From positions 1-7,104 of the forward strand of contig CALAEU010000260.1 in NCBI GenBank assembly GCA_937891215.1: DNA of 7,104 bases. The letters are read 5' to 3'. Positions within the stretch are counted from its first letter, which is position 1. Every line of letters begins with the position of its first letter. A model generated the notes under the pieces. That model was not told where the DNA came from. It was given only the letters and a program-made list of their open reading frames with translations, and did no database searches. Made by a program: the position numbers and the translations under genes. This stretch comes from an uncultured Clostridia bacterium (GTDB lineage: Bacteria; Bacillota_A; Clostridia; Oscillospirales; Acutalibacteraceae). Below are positions 1 through 6,790 of the stretch, one piece after another.

Positions 1-724
1 CCAGAAGAAAAACATTACCTGTTCCAAGACTCATAGTAATACCTGTGCAGACACCGACAATTGTACCACCCGCCTCTTTTGAATATTTAGCGCATATTAA
101 AATAATAAATGTTGCAATTATATGAGCAGGATAAAAATTTAATATTTCAATATTTCTAAGTGATAAAAGCAGAAGTGAAAAGCAGATTATTAATGATATA
201 GCTTCTTTTGATGTTAAAGAATAAATGCTACCTTTTAAAGTTAAGATTGCTCTTGTTTCTGTGAATAAAAATGTGGCAAATGCACCTAATAAACTTTCAG
301 AAAAACAAATTAAAAATGATAAAATAGTAATTTTTTCTGCTAATACAACTGCAAGACCTGTAACAAAAAGACAAACAAATGAAGAAATAATTGGTGTAGC
401 AATTGAATCGCGTAATTCTTTAAAAGGTTTTAAAGCACCAAAAATTACAATTAATGCTAAAATTGATGCTATGTAGCGTAATGAAGAAATTGAGTCACCG
501 CTTAAAATATAACCAAGTGAAGCGCCTAAAGCGGAAATTGTAAGATATTTTTTACCACCACCAGCAGAAAAGGCAACACCAAATGGTGAAAAACTTGTGC
601 TGAATCCCGAAAAGCTAAAAATTAAACCGAAAACAAAATTAAAAAAAGTAATTAAAATCTCATGCTTATTAAATTTAATTTTTCTACTGCTTTTCACATA
701 ATTTATTGTTTCTGTAACACTCAT
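1..724 (-). CDS. spoIIE: Stage II sporulation protein E, N-terminal membrane region (partial)
   Basis: SpoIIE is a membrane-anchored PP2C-type phosphatase. In the forespore it dephosphorylates SpoIIAA, which releases sigma-F, and it also takes part in polar septum formation. Only the first 241 codons are present; the gene runs off the left edge, so the FtsZ-interacting and phosphatase regions lie outside. The visible part is strongly hydrophobic, with membrane segments near residues 21-40, 62-97, 108-128, 132-154, 174-190 and 198-238. Recognisable SpoIIE features are the early SPFGVAFSAG stretch (residues 46-55) and the late GGTIVGVCTGITMSLGTGN block (219-237), which resembles the Gly-rich end of the B. 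subtilis membrane domain. The ATG at 724 follows an AAGGAC ribosome binding site (738-733) at 8-nt spacing. It is divergent from the two-component operon. The call rests on recalled family similarity, since the catalytic domain is not visible. Another polytopic protein is possible but less likely. Confidence 0.9.
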   Translation of the reverse strand, partial: MSVTETINYVKSSRKIKFNKHEILITFFNFVFGLIFSFSGFSTSFSPFGVAFSAGGGKKYLTISALGASLGYILSGDSISSLRYIASILALIVIFGALKPFKELRDSIATPIISSFVCLFVTGLAVVLAEKITILSFLICFSESLLGAFATFLFTETRAILTLKGSIYSLTSKEAISLIICFSLLLLSLRNIEILNFYPAHIIATFIILICAKYSKEAGGTIVGVCTGITMSLGTGNVFLL

Positions 725-757
725 TTTTAACCGTCCTTAAAAATAATATATTTTCAC

Positions 758-773
758 TCTATAATTCTATAGA
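758..773. promoter_or_regulatory. Small AT-rich palindrome, possible operator
   Basis: TCTATA (758-763) and TATAGA (768-773) form a perfect inverted repeat around ATTC. It lies 34 bp upstream of the spoIIE start codon, where a promoter or operator would be expected. No known regulator is identifiable from this motif, and short AT-only palindromes occur often by chance in DNA of this composition. Confidence 0.25.
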
Positions 774-802
774 CAAGCACCTAAAAAATTAGTCGCTTTA
801 TG

Positions 803-832
803 TTGTAAAAAAATATTATATTGTGTTATAAT
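803..832 (+). promoter_or_regulatory. Sigma-A promoter of the two-component operon
   Basis: The -35-like TTGTAA lies at 803-808, an 18-bp spacer follows, and the -10 is a perfect TATAAT at 827-832. A TG at 824-825 makes it an extended -10 (TGTTATAAT), which can compensate for the weaker -35. Transcription would start near 839 and leave a leader of about 120 nt before the regulator ATG at 959. The start site is inferred from spacing only. Confidence 0.7.
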
Positions 833-850
833 GTAAGAAATATCACAATA

Positions 851-861
851 TTTTGTAGAAA
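851..861 (+). promoter_or_regulatory. Spo0A-box-like site
   Basis: TTTTGTAGAAA matches 10 of 11 positions of the TTTTGTCGAAA form of the Spo0A box. The mismatch replaces the C of the TGNCGAA core, which is usually well conserved, so binding is uncertain. It lies about 127 bp upstream of the spoIIE start. It is also just downstream of the predicted start of the two-component transcript, so bound Spo0A could activate one gene and block the other. In B. subtilis spoIIE is directly activated by phosphorylated Spo0A; applying that here is inference. Confidence 0.3.
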
Positions 862-944
862 TAAGGATAAATTTTAAAAAATGTAAGATTTTCTTAATAA
901 TTTTATTACCTTTTTTGTAATTTATGGGGTTTATAGTGTAAACC

Positions 945-951
945 AAGGAGG
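945..951 (+). promoter_or_regulatory. Ribosome binding site of the response regulator
   Basis: AAGGAGG is a full Shine-Dalgarno match, with 7 nt before the ATG at 959. It fixes the start of the regulator gene and suggests efficient translation. Confidence 0.9.
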
Positions 952-958
952 AATTTCG

Positions 959-1648
959 ATGAAAACTGTTCTTGTCTGTGATGACGATGTCGCAATTTTA
1001 AAATCAATTGAAATTTATTTAAAGATGGAAGGTTATAATGTTATTTTAACCGAAAACGGAAAAGAAGCATTAAACGCTTTAGAGAATAATGAAGTGCACT
1101 GTATTATTCTTGATATTATGATGCCTGTTTTAGATGGATTAACTGCAACATTAAAAATCCGTGAATCTTTAAATATACCAATTATTTTACTTTCGGCTAA
1201 AAGTGAAGATACCGATAAAATTACAGGACTTGGTTTTGGTGCAGATGACTATGTAACAAAACCTTTTAACCCTCTTGAACTTTGTGCAAGAGTTAAAAGT
1301 CAGATAAGAAGATATTGTTCACTTGGCAGTTTAGAGAAAAAAGATGGTGTAATTACTTCGGGTGGTCTTTCTATAGACACTAAAGCTCACGAAGTTACTG
1401 TTGATGGTGAAATTGTGAAATTAACTGCAACTGAATATGGCATAGTTGAGTATTTAATGAAGAATTTAGGCAGAATTCTTTCAACAGACCAGATTTATGA
1501 AGCAGTTTGGGGCGACACCCCTATTGCCGGTGATAAAACCGTTACAGTTCACATAAGAAGAATAAGAGAAAAAATTGAAATTAATCCTAAAGAACCAAAA
1601 TACTTAAAGGTGGTGTGGGGAATTGGATACAAAATTGAAAAAATCTAA
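959..1648 (+). CDS. OmpR/PhoB-family response regulator
   Basis: This is a cytoplasmic two-component response regulator of 229 residues, the usual length for the family, and probably a DNA-binding transcription factor. The receiver domain spans about residues 2-117. It has the acidic pair at D8/D9, the phospho-acceptor D52 in ILDIMMPVLDG, the switch Ser79 and the conserved K101 in the TKPF motif. A winged-helix DNA-binding domain fills about residues 132-228. It shows the LTATEYGIVEYL start, the recognition-helix stretch TVTVHIRRIREKIE (193-206) and the terminal wing VVWGIGYKI. All phosphotransfer residues are present, so it should be a normal, activatable regulator. The gene overlaps the downstream kinase by 26 bp, which makes that kinase its expected partner. 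Its targets cannot be deduced here, since no transporter or resistance gene adjoins it. OmpR-family regulators often control their own promoter. Confidence 0.96.
   Translation: MKTVLVCDDDVAILKSIEIYLKMEGYNVILTENGKEALNALENNEVHCIILDIMMPVLDGLTATLKIRESLNIPIILLSAKSEDTDKITGLGFGADDYVTKPFNPLELCARVKSQIRRYCSLGSLEKKDGVITSGGLSIDTKAHEVTVDGEIVKLTATEYGIVEYLMKNLGRILSTDQIYEAVWGDTPIAGDKTVTVHIRRIREKIEINPKEPKYLKVVWGIGYKIEKI
1607..1615 (+). promoter_or_regulatory. Ribosome binding site supporting the TTG start of the kinase
   Basis: AAGGTGGTG differs from the ideal AAGGAGGTG at one position. It lies inside the end of the regulator gene, 7 nt before TTG at 1623. The next in-frame TTG (1635) would have a 19-nt spacing, so 1623 is the better start. 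The arrangement implies translational coupling with the regulator. Confidence 0.75.
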
Positions 1649-4307
1649 ATTAAACCCGATTATTAAAGGTGCTATTTTAATACTTACACTTGTTTTTGCA
1701 TTTTTAACAGGTACAAATGCTTTAGATTTAGCAAGAAAGACTATTTATTTTAATGATGCAGAAAGAATTCAGGATACCCCTGTATTTAAAGAAAATGTTG
1801 AAAATAAAATTTTGAATTTAGCATGGAGTTGTTCTATTGTTAACGAATTCGGACAAAATTTAACATTCGAAGAATTTTGTAATAACTGCGTGACAGCAAA
1901 AAATATTAAAATTGAAAACGAAAATGATTTAAAAAACGCATTAAATTATTACGACCAAATTTTACAAATAAAGAAACTTGAACCCGCAAATGACGGAACT
2001 TCATACGACGAAGATTACGGCATGTTTTACGATAAATACAATAACGAATATGGTACTTTAGAAAGTTTTAATTATGCTATTGAAGAAGAAATAAATAGTA
2101 GCTTCACTAACCTTTCAGTCATGAGTACCGATGATATCGAAGTTGAAGTTACTGCTCCAAATCAAATTGAAACAACTACTATGTTATTAAATCCCCCAAA
2201 TACAAGTAGTAATAATATTGAAGTAAAAACTTATAAAACTCACGCTGAATGGGAATACGAATACGCAGAATTAAGAAGACAGATTTTTAGTATTGTTGAT
2301 GATGCCCGTAGCCCTGAAACGATTCGTGCCGAACTTGAACACAAGTTAAATGATAATTTAAAAATTGCTTATAACAACGAAGATTGGGCGTTAACTGAAA
2401 TACGTAACAAATATCAAAATATTGATTTTTTAGTTGTTAACAAAGAAAATGGTTATTATTTTTCTAATTTTACTGATGATGCAAATATTAGTAATTTTAA
2501 AAATAATTTCAAAGACGATGCATTATACTATTTTTATTATGATGGGAATGCAAATATTGATTGCACAACAACAAATATAGATGTAAGTAATAACAAACTA
2601 CTAAATTTTTTATATAAATTTTTCTATACAGATACAAAGTTTGACTATTCAGAAATACCAGAAATTCTTCCAAACTCAGAATTTTATATTAAATTCAACC
2701 ATCCTGTAGTTGAAACGGATGAATTATTCTCTTTAAATAAGGCATTTATTAAAAATAATACTTTATTAGAAAGTGAATTAAAAGCAAAAACCACTATTTT
2801 TAGTATTTTAACTGTAATTGGTATAATTGCTCTTGCAATTCTCAGCAAACCAAAATACATTGATAGAAAACTTAAATTAAGTTTCAACCAGAGAATACTC
2901 TTTATTTTCCAATTATGTATTTTCATTTTCTTTGTAGTTTGTGCAGGTGCAGGAATAGTAGCAACTGTTTGCGTTGATTACTTCCCCGATGACTCAATTG
3001 TTTCTGGTGGTATAGAGTTATTAATGAATACAAACACTATGCCAGAGCTTGCAGGCATATTCTTAGCAATACTGGTTTTCTTTACGATTAATTTTATTAA
3101 TTATATCGTAGTTAACAAAAAAGCTGGTACGTTTAAAGAACGTTTTATTTGTTATAAAGTATTTAAATATTTCAAGAAAATTATTGAAAAAAATAAAAAT
3201 TTAAGAAAGACTGTTAAACAAATTGAAAAGCAATTACTAATAATTATTGGTAGTTGGATACTTATAGAATTATTAGTATTCAGTTTAACAGTTTCACTCT
3301 GGATAAATGGTCTTGAACCTGGCGGAGTTTTCTTTGCAATTATTTTTGTTGCGCTTATTATAGTTGCGTTTATATTTATTTTAAAATTCTTGGGTCAAGT
3401 AAAAACCCTCGCATTAGCTGTAGAGAATATGAAAAACGGTAATCTTGATATTAGTCTTGACTCAACAAAATTCGTATTTCCTCTCAAAGATTTCGCAAGA
3501 AATCTTAATGAATGCCGTGATTCAATAGAAAAAGCAGTTGGTGAAGCTCTCAAGGGTGAAAGACTAAAAACAGAGCTTATAACAAATGTTTCTCATGATT
3601 TAAAAACTCCCCTTACTTCAATTATAAATTATGTTTCGCTTTTGAAACTTTGCAATATTGAGGGCGAAGATGAAAATAAATATTTAGACATTCTTGATGA
3701 AAAATCAACTAAACTAAAAAGACTTATTGAAGACCTTACTGAAGCAAGTAAAGCATCAAGTGGTAATATAAAAATGACGCTAGAGACTGTAAATCTTAAC
3801 GAATTGGCTTTACAGGCAGTTGGTGAAAACAATGATATTCTGGAAAATGTCGGTTTAGAAATTATTGTTTCTCAGAAAAATGACGACTTGTTTGTAAAGG
3901 CTGACAGTCAGCATACTTTTAGAATTTTTGATAATTTATTCTCAAATGTTAAAAAGTATGCTCTTTCAGGTACAAGAGTTTATGTTGATGTTTATAAAGA
4001 CGGAAATTATGGTGTGTTTTCTGTTAAAAATATCAGTAAAGATAAACTTAACATCAGTGCAGAAGAAATTACCGAAAGATTCGTTCGTGGTGATAATTCA
4101 AGAACAACCGAAGGCAGTGGTCTTGGTCTTTCAATTGCAAGAAGTTTCGCAGAACTTCAAAACGGTATTTTCTTAATTGAAATTGATGGTGATTTATTTA
4201 AGGTAACAATAAAGTTACCAATTACAAGTAAACCGCAAATAAAACAAGAAAAAACAGCTTACCCTCCTAACGAGTTTGGTACTGCAAAAGTTTATGAATT
4301 AGATTAA
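1623..4307 (+). CDS. Multi-pass membrane sensor histidine kinase with a large extracytoplasmic domain
   Basis: This 894-residue kinase is the likely partner of the upstream regulator. After a short basic N-terminus comes a membrane segment at about 13-34. An unrecognised extracytoplasmic region of roughly 355 residues follows (35-389), rich in Asn, Asp, Glu and Tyr. Five more membrane segments lie near 390-408, 425-451, 476-497, 538-562 and 568-590. A HAMP-like linker then leads to the HisKA domain with phospho-acceptor H658 in NVSHDLKTPLTSI. The ATPase domain has an N box at D770-K777 (DNLFSNVK), the RFVRGDNSR segment and the G2 box GSGLGLSIA beginning at G831. The G1 box lacks the usual DxGxG; N803 in VKNISKDKLNIS stands where the Asp is expected. 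I recall the same form in related Firmicutes kinases, so it need not mean inactivity. A 26-residue tail follows the ATPase domain. Start is TTG, chosen from the ribosome binding site. The ligand is unknown. Confidence 0.95.
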   Translation: MDTKLKKSKLNPIIKGAILILTLVFAFLTGTNALDLARKTIYFNDAERIQDTPVFKENVENKILNLAWSCSIVNEFGQNLTFEEFCNNCVTAKNIKIENENDLKNALNYYDQILQIKKLEPANDGTSYDEDYGMFYDKYNNEYGTLESFNYAIEEEINSSFTNLSVMSTDDIEVEVTAPNQIETTTMLLNPPNTSSNNIEVKTYKTHAEWEYEYAELRRQIFSIVDDARSPETIRAELEHKLNDNLKIAYNNEDWALTEIRNKYQNIDFLVVNKENGYYFSNFTDDANISNFKNNFKDDALYYFYYDGNANIDCTTTNIDVSNNKLLNFLYKFFYTDTKFDYSEIPEILPNSEFYIKFNHPVVETDELFSLNKAFIKNNTLLESELKAKTTIFSILTVIGIIALAILSKPKYIDRKLKLSFNQRILFIFQLCIFIFFVVCAGAGIVATVCVDYFPDDSIVSGGIELLMNTNTMPELAGIFLAILVFFTINFINYIVVNKKAGTFKERFICYKVFKYFKKIIEKNKNLRKTVKQIEKQLLIIIGSWILIELLVFSLTVSLWINGLEPGGVFFAIIFVALIIVAFIFILKFLGQVKTLALAVENMKNGNLDISLDSTKFVFPLKDFARNLNECRDSIEKAVGEALKGERLKTELITNVSHDLKTPLTSIINYVSLLKLCNIEGEDENKYLDILDEKSTKLKRLIEDLTEASKASSGNIKMTLETVNLNELALQAVGENNDILENVGLEIIVSQKNDDLFVKADSQHTFRIFDNLFSNVKKYALSGTRVYVDVYKDGNYGVFSVKNISKDKLNISAEEITERFVRGDNSRTTEGSGLGLSIARSFAELQNGIFLIEIDGDLFKVTIKLPITSKPQIKQEKTAYPPNEFGTAKVYELD

Positions 4308-4312
4308 AAAAC

Positions 4313-4355
4313 TGAAACCCAGCAGATAAAACAAAAATTTATCTGTTGGGTTTCA
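4313..4355 (-). terminator. Hairpin between convergent genes; terminator of the glycosyltransferase gene
   Basis: Two 18-nt arms (4313-4330 and 4338-4355) pair with a single G-U wobble around the 7-nt loop ACAAAAA. On the minus strand the stem is followed by GTTTTTT, a proper U-tract, so it is an intrinsic terminator for the gene ending at 4359. On the plus strand the stem lies 5 nt after the kinase stop but is followed by AAAATTATA. It would therefore end or protect the kinase mRNA only weakly without a U-tract. It fills nearly the whole 51-bp gap. Confidence 0.88.
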
Positions 4356-4358
4356 AAA

Positions 4359-5558
4359 TTATATACTTTCATATAGTTTTACATATTCTTTAAATTTATT
4401 ATTCATATCAAATAACTTTGCTCTTTCAATACAATCAGAACTCAAAAATGGTTTTGTTTCACATATTCTGATAATTTCACGTTTAAAGTTTTCATAATCG
4501 CCACATTCAACAACACTACCACATTTTTCATTTATAATTTCTGGACTTCCCCCTGTTTTAAATGTTAATACAGGCGTACCACAAGCAAGTGATTCCATAT
4601 TAACAGTAGGAAAAGTTTCCTCTCTGGTAGGATTTACAAATAAATCAGCAGAAGAATATATTGACGCTAATTCCTCTTTACTTGAAGTTCTACTGATTTT
4701 TATAATATTTTTGGGTAAATCTTTTTCAACTTCTTCAGTTGTACCAATTAAAACTATTTTATAATTTCTGTTTAATTCGCTACTGAGCTTTTTGAAAATA
4801 TTAATACCCTTTTTATCAGTCCACTCAAACGCAACACCTAAAATTAAATGGTCAGTTTCAGATATATTATTTAACTCTCTGAAATTACTTTCAATAGGCT
4901 TAAAAATACTTAAATCAATTCCGTTGTTTATAACTTTTATTTCACAATTTTTAAAATAAGAGTTACTTATTAAATCCGCTAACCATTGTGAAGGTGTAAC
5001 TATAGTTAAATCTTTAATAGAGGTAAAATATTTCTTTTTATATTTATATAAAAATTTTGAACTGTCAACTTTTGAGAATGGATAATCTCTGTATTGTGGA
5101 CAATTTTCACAACCTGTTTGCCATTTATTGCATTTCACATACTCAAAATGTGGGCAATGACCAGTAAATCCCCAACAATCGTGCATTGTCCAAACAACCT
5201 TTTTGTTATATTCAGATAAAAACTTGAATAAAATTGGTAAATTAAGATACCAACCGTGTAAAATATGAAGATGAATAATATCCGGATTAATTTTTTTAAT
5301 ATCTTTAACAAGCTTTAAAGTAGAAAGAACAGAGCCAAACCCCTCTAACCCGAGATATTCACCAATAAGTCGATGGGTTAAACCAAAAAAACTATTACCT
5401 ATTAAAATTTCATCTGCCGAATTGCCAGGAGTAACACTACGACTTTTACGATAAGCAATTTTAACACTATGACCAGATAACCTTGCAGTTTCCGCAATAT
5501 TTAACATGATAGTGCCTGTGCTACCATAGTTACCTGAATTTATTTCAAAAATCTTCAT
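4359..5558 (-). CDS. GT-B glycosyltransferase, GT4-like, with a Cys-rich segment
   Basis: This is a predicted cytoplasmic, retaining-type sugar transferase of 399 residues, probably building a surface polysaccharide or glycoconjugate. The N-terminal Rossmann half opens with MKIFEINSGNYGSTG, a Gly-rich acceptor-side loop, and has no signal peptide. The C-terminal donor-binding half contains SADLFVNPTREETFPTVNME followed by SLACGTPVL. That holds the EX7E motif (E314 and E322), and a GGSPEI motif follows. A segment at about 125-153 (HDCWGFTGHCPHF through CENCP) has five Cys (128, 135, 143, 150, 153). This pattern recurs in a subgroup of GT4 enzymes and may be structural or metal-binding. Start ATG 5558 is preferred: it has GGTG 5 nt upstream, matches the typical family N-terminus, and the upstream in-frame TTG at 5573 has no ribosome binding site. 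It is a single-gene unit with its own strong promoter and terminator. Donor and acceptor cannot be predicted. Confidence 0.93.
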   Translation of the reverse strand: MKIFEINSGNYGSTGTIMLNIAETARLSGHSVKIAYRKSRSVTPGNSADEILIGNSFFGLTHRLIGEYLGLEGFGSVLSTLKLVKDIKKINPDIIHLHILHGWYLNLPILFKFLSEYNKKVVWTMHDCWGFTGHCPHFEYVKCNKWQTGCENCPQYRDYPFSKVDSSKFLYKYKKKYFTSIKDLTIVTPSQWLADLISNSYFKNCEIKVINNGIDLSIFKPIESNFRELNNISETDHLILGVAFEWTDKKGINIFKKLSSELNRNYKIVLIGTTEEVEKDLPKNIIKISRTSSKEELASIYSSADLFVNPTREETFPTVNMESLACGTPVLTFKTGGSPEIINEKCGSVVECGDYENFKREIIRICETKPFLSSDCIERAKLFDMNNKFKEYVKLYESI

Positions 5559-5589
5559 ATAAACACCAATCAAATATAATAATGTAAAA

Positions 5590-5618
5590 ATTATAATATG
5601 TTACTGAATAAATGTCAA
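5590..5618 (-). promoter_or_regulatory. Perfect-consensus sigma-A promoter of the glycosyltransferase gene
   Basis: Read on the minus strand, TTGACA (5618-5613) is followed by a 17-bp spacer and TATAAT (5595-5590). Both hexamers and the spacer are ideal. Transcription should start near 5583, giving a leader of about 25 nt before the ATG at 5558. The promoter begins only 6 bp after the U-tract of the tsf terminator. Confidence 0.9.
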
Positions 5619-5624
5619 GAAAGC

Positions 5625-5664
5625 AAAAAAGGGCTGTAAAAAAACTTCACGTTTTTTTACAGCC
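5625..5664 (-). terminator. tsf: Intrinsic terminator of the rpsB-tsf operon
   Basis: Arms at 5632-5645 and 5651-5664 form a perfect 14-bp stem (GGCTGT, seven A-T pairs, then C-G) around a 5-nt loop. On the minus strand the stem is followed by C and then TTTTTT (5630-5625), a textbook intrinsic terminator 20 bp after the tsf stop codon. Confidence 0.92.
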
Positions 5665-5684
5665 ACTTTTCCAATTAACTAAAA

Positions 5685-6782
5685 TTATTTAATCATATTT
5701 GCAACTTCATCGGCGAAATTGTCTTCTCTCTTTTCAAGCCCTTCACCTTTTACAAGACGAATGAAGCTATCAACTTTGATATCAGCACCTGTTGTTTTTG
5801 CAACATTTGCAACATAACCAGCAACTGTACCGTCGAAGAGGTCTGAACGAACAAAAGCTTGTTCAAGAAGGCAGATTTCTTTAATTTGCTTTTTAATACG
5901 ACCTTCAACTGCGCCTGAGAAGATTTTATTGTTAATGTACTCTTCTTTACCTGCAACAGCAAGTGAAGCAAGAGTAGCAACAGCTTCTTTTGAAAGGAAG
6001 TTAAAGAGATATTGGCTCTTTTTGTTTTCTTCATAAGCAGCAACATCTTCTGCACTGAAAAGATTTTCTGCAATTGCTTTATCAAAGAGTGCTGTAAGAA
6101 TTGGCTTTGGAAGGGATTCTGGTTTGTTAAGTGAAGAATCAATAGTAATTGATTTCATTTTTGCAAGTTCGTCTGCTGAAATTGAATCTTGGCTAAGATA
6201 TTCAGGACTCATAGCAGCAATTTGCATAGCGATGTTTTTACCCATTGCAACAAATTCAGCTTTATCAGTAAGATTTGTTTCAAATTTAACTGCAACACCT
6301 ACTGAACCACCTGCATGGATGTATGTTACAACGTCGCCTTCAACGATTTCAAAACGACGGATTTTGATATTTTCACCGATAACAAGAATAAGGTCATTAA
6401 GGCCTTCTGTAACTGTTCTGTCTGTGCCAACAAGTTGAAGTTCTGCAAGTGCTTCAACTGATGCTGGTTTGTTAGAAGCAATAGTTTTTGCAACATTAAG
6501 ACCAAATTCCTGGAATTTTTCGTTTTTACCAACGAAGTCTGTTTCTGAGTTGATTTCAAGAAGAACTGTAACTTTAGCGTCTTCGTCTGTGTAAGCAATA
6601 ACTGCACCTTCTGCTGCAATTCTGCTTGCTTTCTTCTCAGAAGCTGCAAGACCTCTTTCACGAAGAATTTCAAAAGCTCTATCCATATCACCGTCAGCTT
6701 CTGTAAGTGCTTTTTTACACTCCATCATACCAACGCCTGTTTTTTCTCTTAATACTTTAACGTCTTGAGCTGTAAATGCCAT
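5685..6782 (-). CDS. tsf: Translation elongation factor Ts, unusually long
   Basis: EF-Ts is the cytoplasmic nucleotide exchange factor that releases GDP from EF-Tu. The N-terminal UBA-like domain (about 1-50) has VKVLREKTGVGMMECKKAL. The TDFV motif (81-84), which contacts the EF-Tu G domain, is intact. The core contains HAGGSVGVAVKFETN (157-170) and NIAMQIAAMSPEYL (183-196). It ends with VEGRIKKQIKEICLLEQAFV (292-311), IRLVKGEGLEKRE and FADEVANMIK. The protein has 365 residues, against 283 in E. coli and about 290-310 in most Firmicutes. Most of the excess lies between PEYL (193) and VEGR (292), where about 99 residues replace about 38 in E. coli, inside the C-terminal core and coiled-coil region. 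The reading frame is continuous and family motifs resume afterwards, so this is an insertion and not a frameshift. ATG 6782 has AAGGAGG (6797-6791) at 8 nt. It follows rpsB and has its own terminator. Confidence 0.98.
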   Translation of the reverse strand: MAFTAQDVKVLREKTGVGMMECKKALTEADGDMDRAFEILRERGLAASEKKASRIAAEGAVIAYTDEDAKVTVLLEINSETDFVGKNEKFQEFGLNVAKTIASNKPASVEALAELQLVGTDRTVTEGLNDLILVIGENIKIRRFEIVEGDVVTYIHAGGSVGVAVKFETNLTDKAEFVAMGKNIAMQIAAMSPEYLSQDSISADELAKMKSITIDSSLNKPESLPKPILTALFDKAIAENLFSAEDVAAYEENKKSQYLFNFLSKEAVATLASLAVAGKEEYINNKIFSGAVEGRIKKQIKEICLLEQAFVRSDLFDGTVAGYVANVAKTTGADIKVDSFIRLVKGEGLEKREDNFADEVANMIK

Positions 6783-6790
6783 TTTAATTT

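Larger units (their letters stand above)
725..958. other. Divergent intergenic region between spoIIE and the two-component operon
   Basis: This 234-bp, very AT-rich gap holds the start signals of two divergent transcription units. On the plus strand there is a clear promoter at 803-832, which implies a leader of about 120 nt before the regulator gene. Other elements are a 6-bp-arm palindrome (758-773), a Spo0A-box-like site (851-861), two copies of AATGTAAGA (830-838 and 880-888) and a small dyad TAAGA-TTT-TCTTA (884-896). I saw no convincing promoter for spoIIE, no GC-rich terminator, no riboswitch-like structure and no additional ORF. Confidence 0.8.

Noticed and set aside
225..476. Open frame of 83 codons on the plus strand
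   Set aside because: It lies antisense within spoIIE, whose minus-strand translation shows clear family motifs. It has no convincing ribosome binding site and a composition typical of a shadow frame.
745..776. Possible spoIIE promoter on the minus strand: TTGTCT (776-771), 20-bp spacer, TATATT (750-745)
   Set aside because: Long spacers are known for Spo0A-activated promoters, which made it tempting. However, the start site would fall at about 738, on the ribosome binding site itself, leaving almost no leader, so I do not call it.
2684..4176. Frames inside the kinase gene (2684-2926 and 3629-3832 minus, 3928-4176 plus)
   Set aside because: The kinase frame shows continuous domain motifs across all of these regions, and none of the alternatives has a ribosome binding site or recognisable domain.
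5559..5573. Upstream TTG start adding five residues to the glycosyltransferase
   Set aside because: It has no Shine-Dalgarno sequence in front. The downstream ATG has GGTG at suitable spacing and gives the usual family N-terminus.
5900..6210. Frameshift or sequencing error as the explanation for the long EF-Ts
   Set aside because: Conserved motifs on both sides are in the same frame and the intervening segment is free of stops with ordinary codon use, so a true insertion is simpler.
5750..6691. Minus-strand frames at 5750-6142 and 6326-6691 and the plus-strand frame at 6124-6438
   Set aside because: All are contained in the tsf gene, in other frames or antisense. They have Leu/Gln/Lys- or Ser/Thr-rich artefact-like translations and no start signals.
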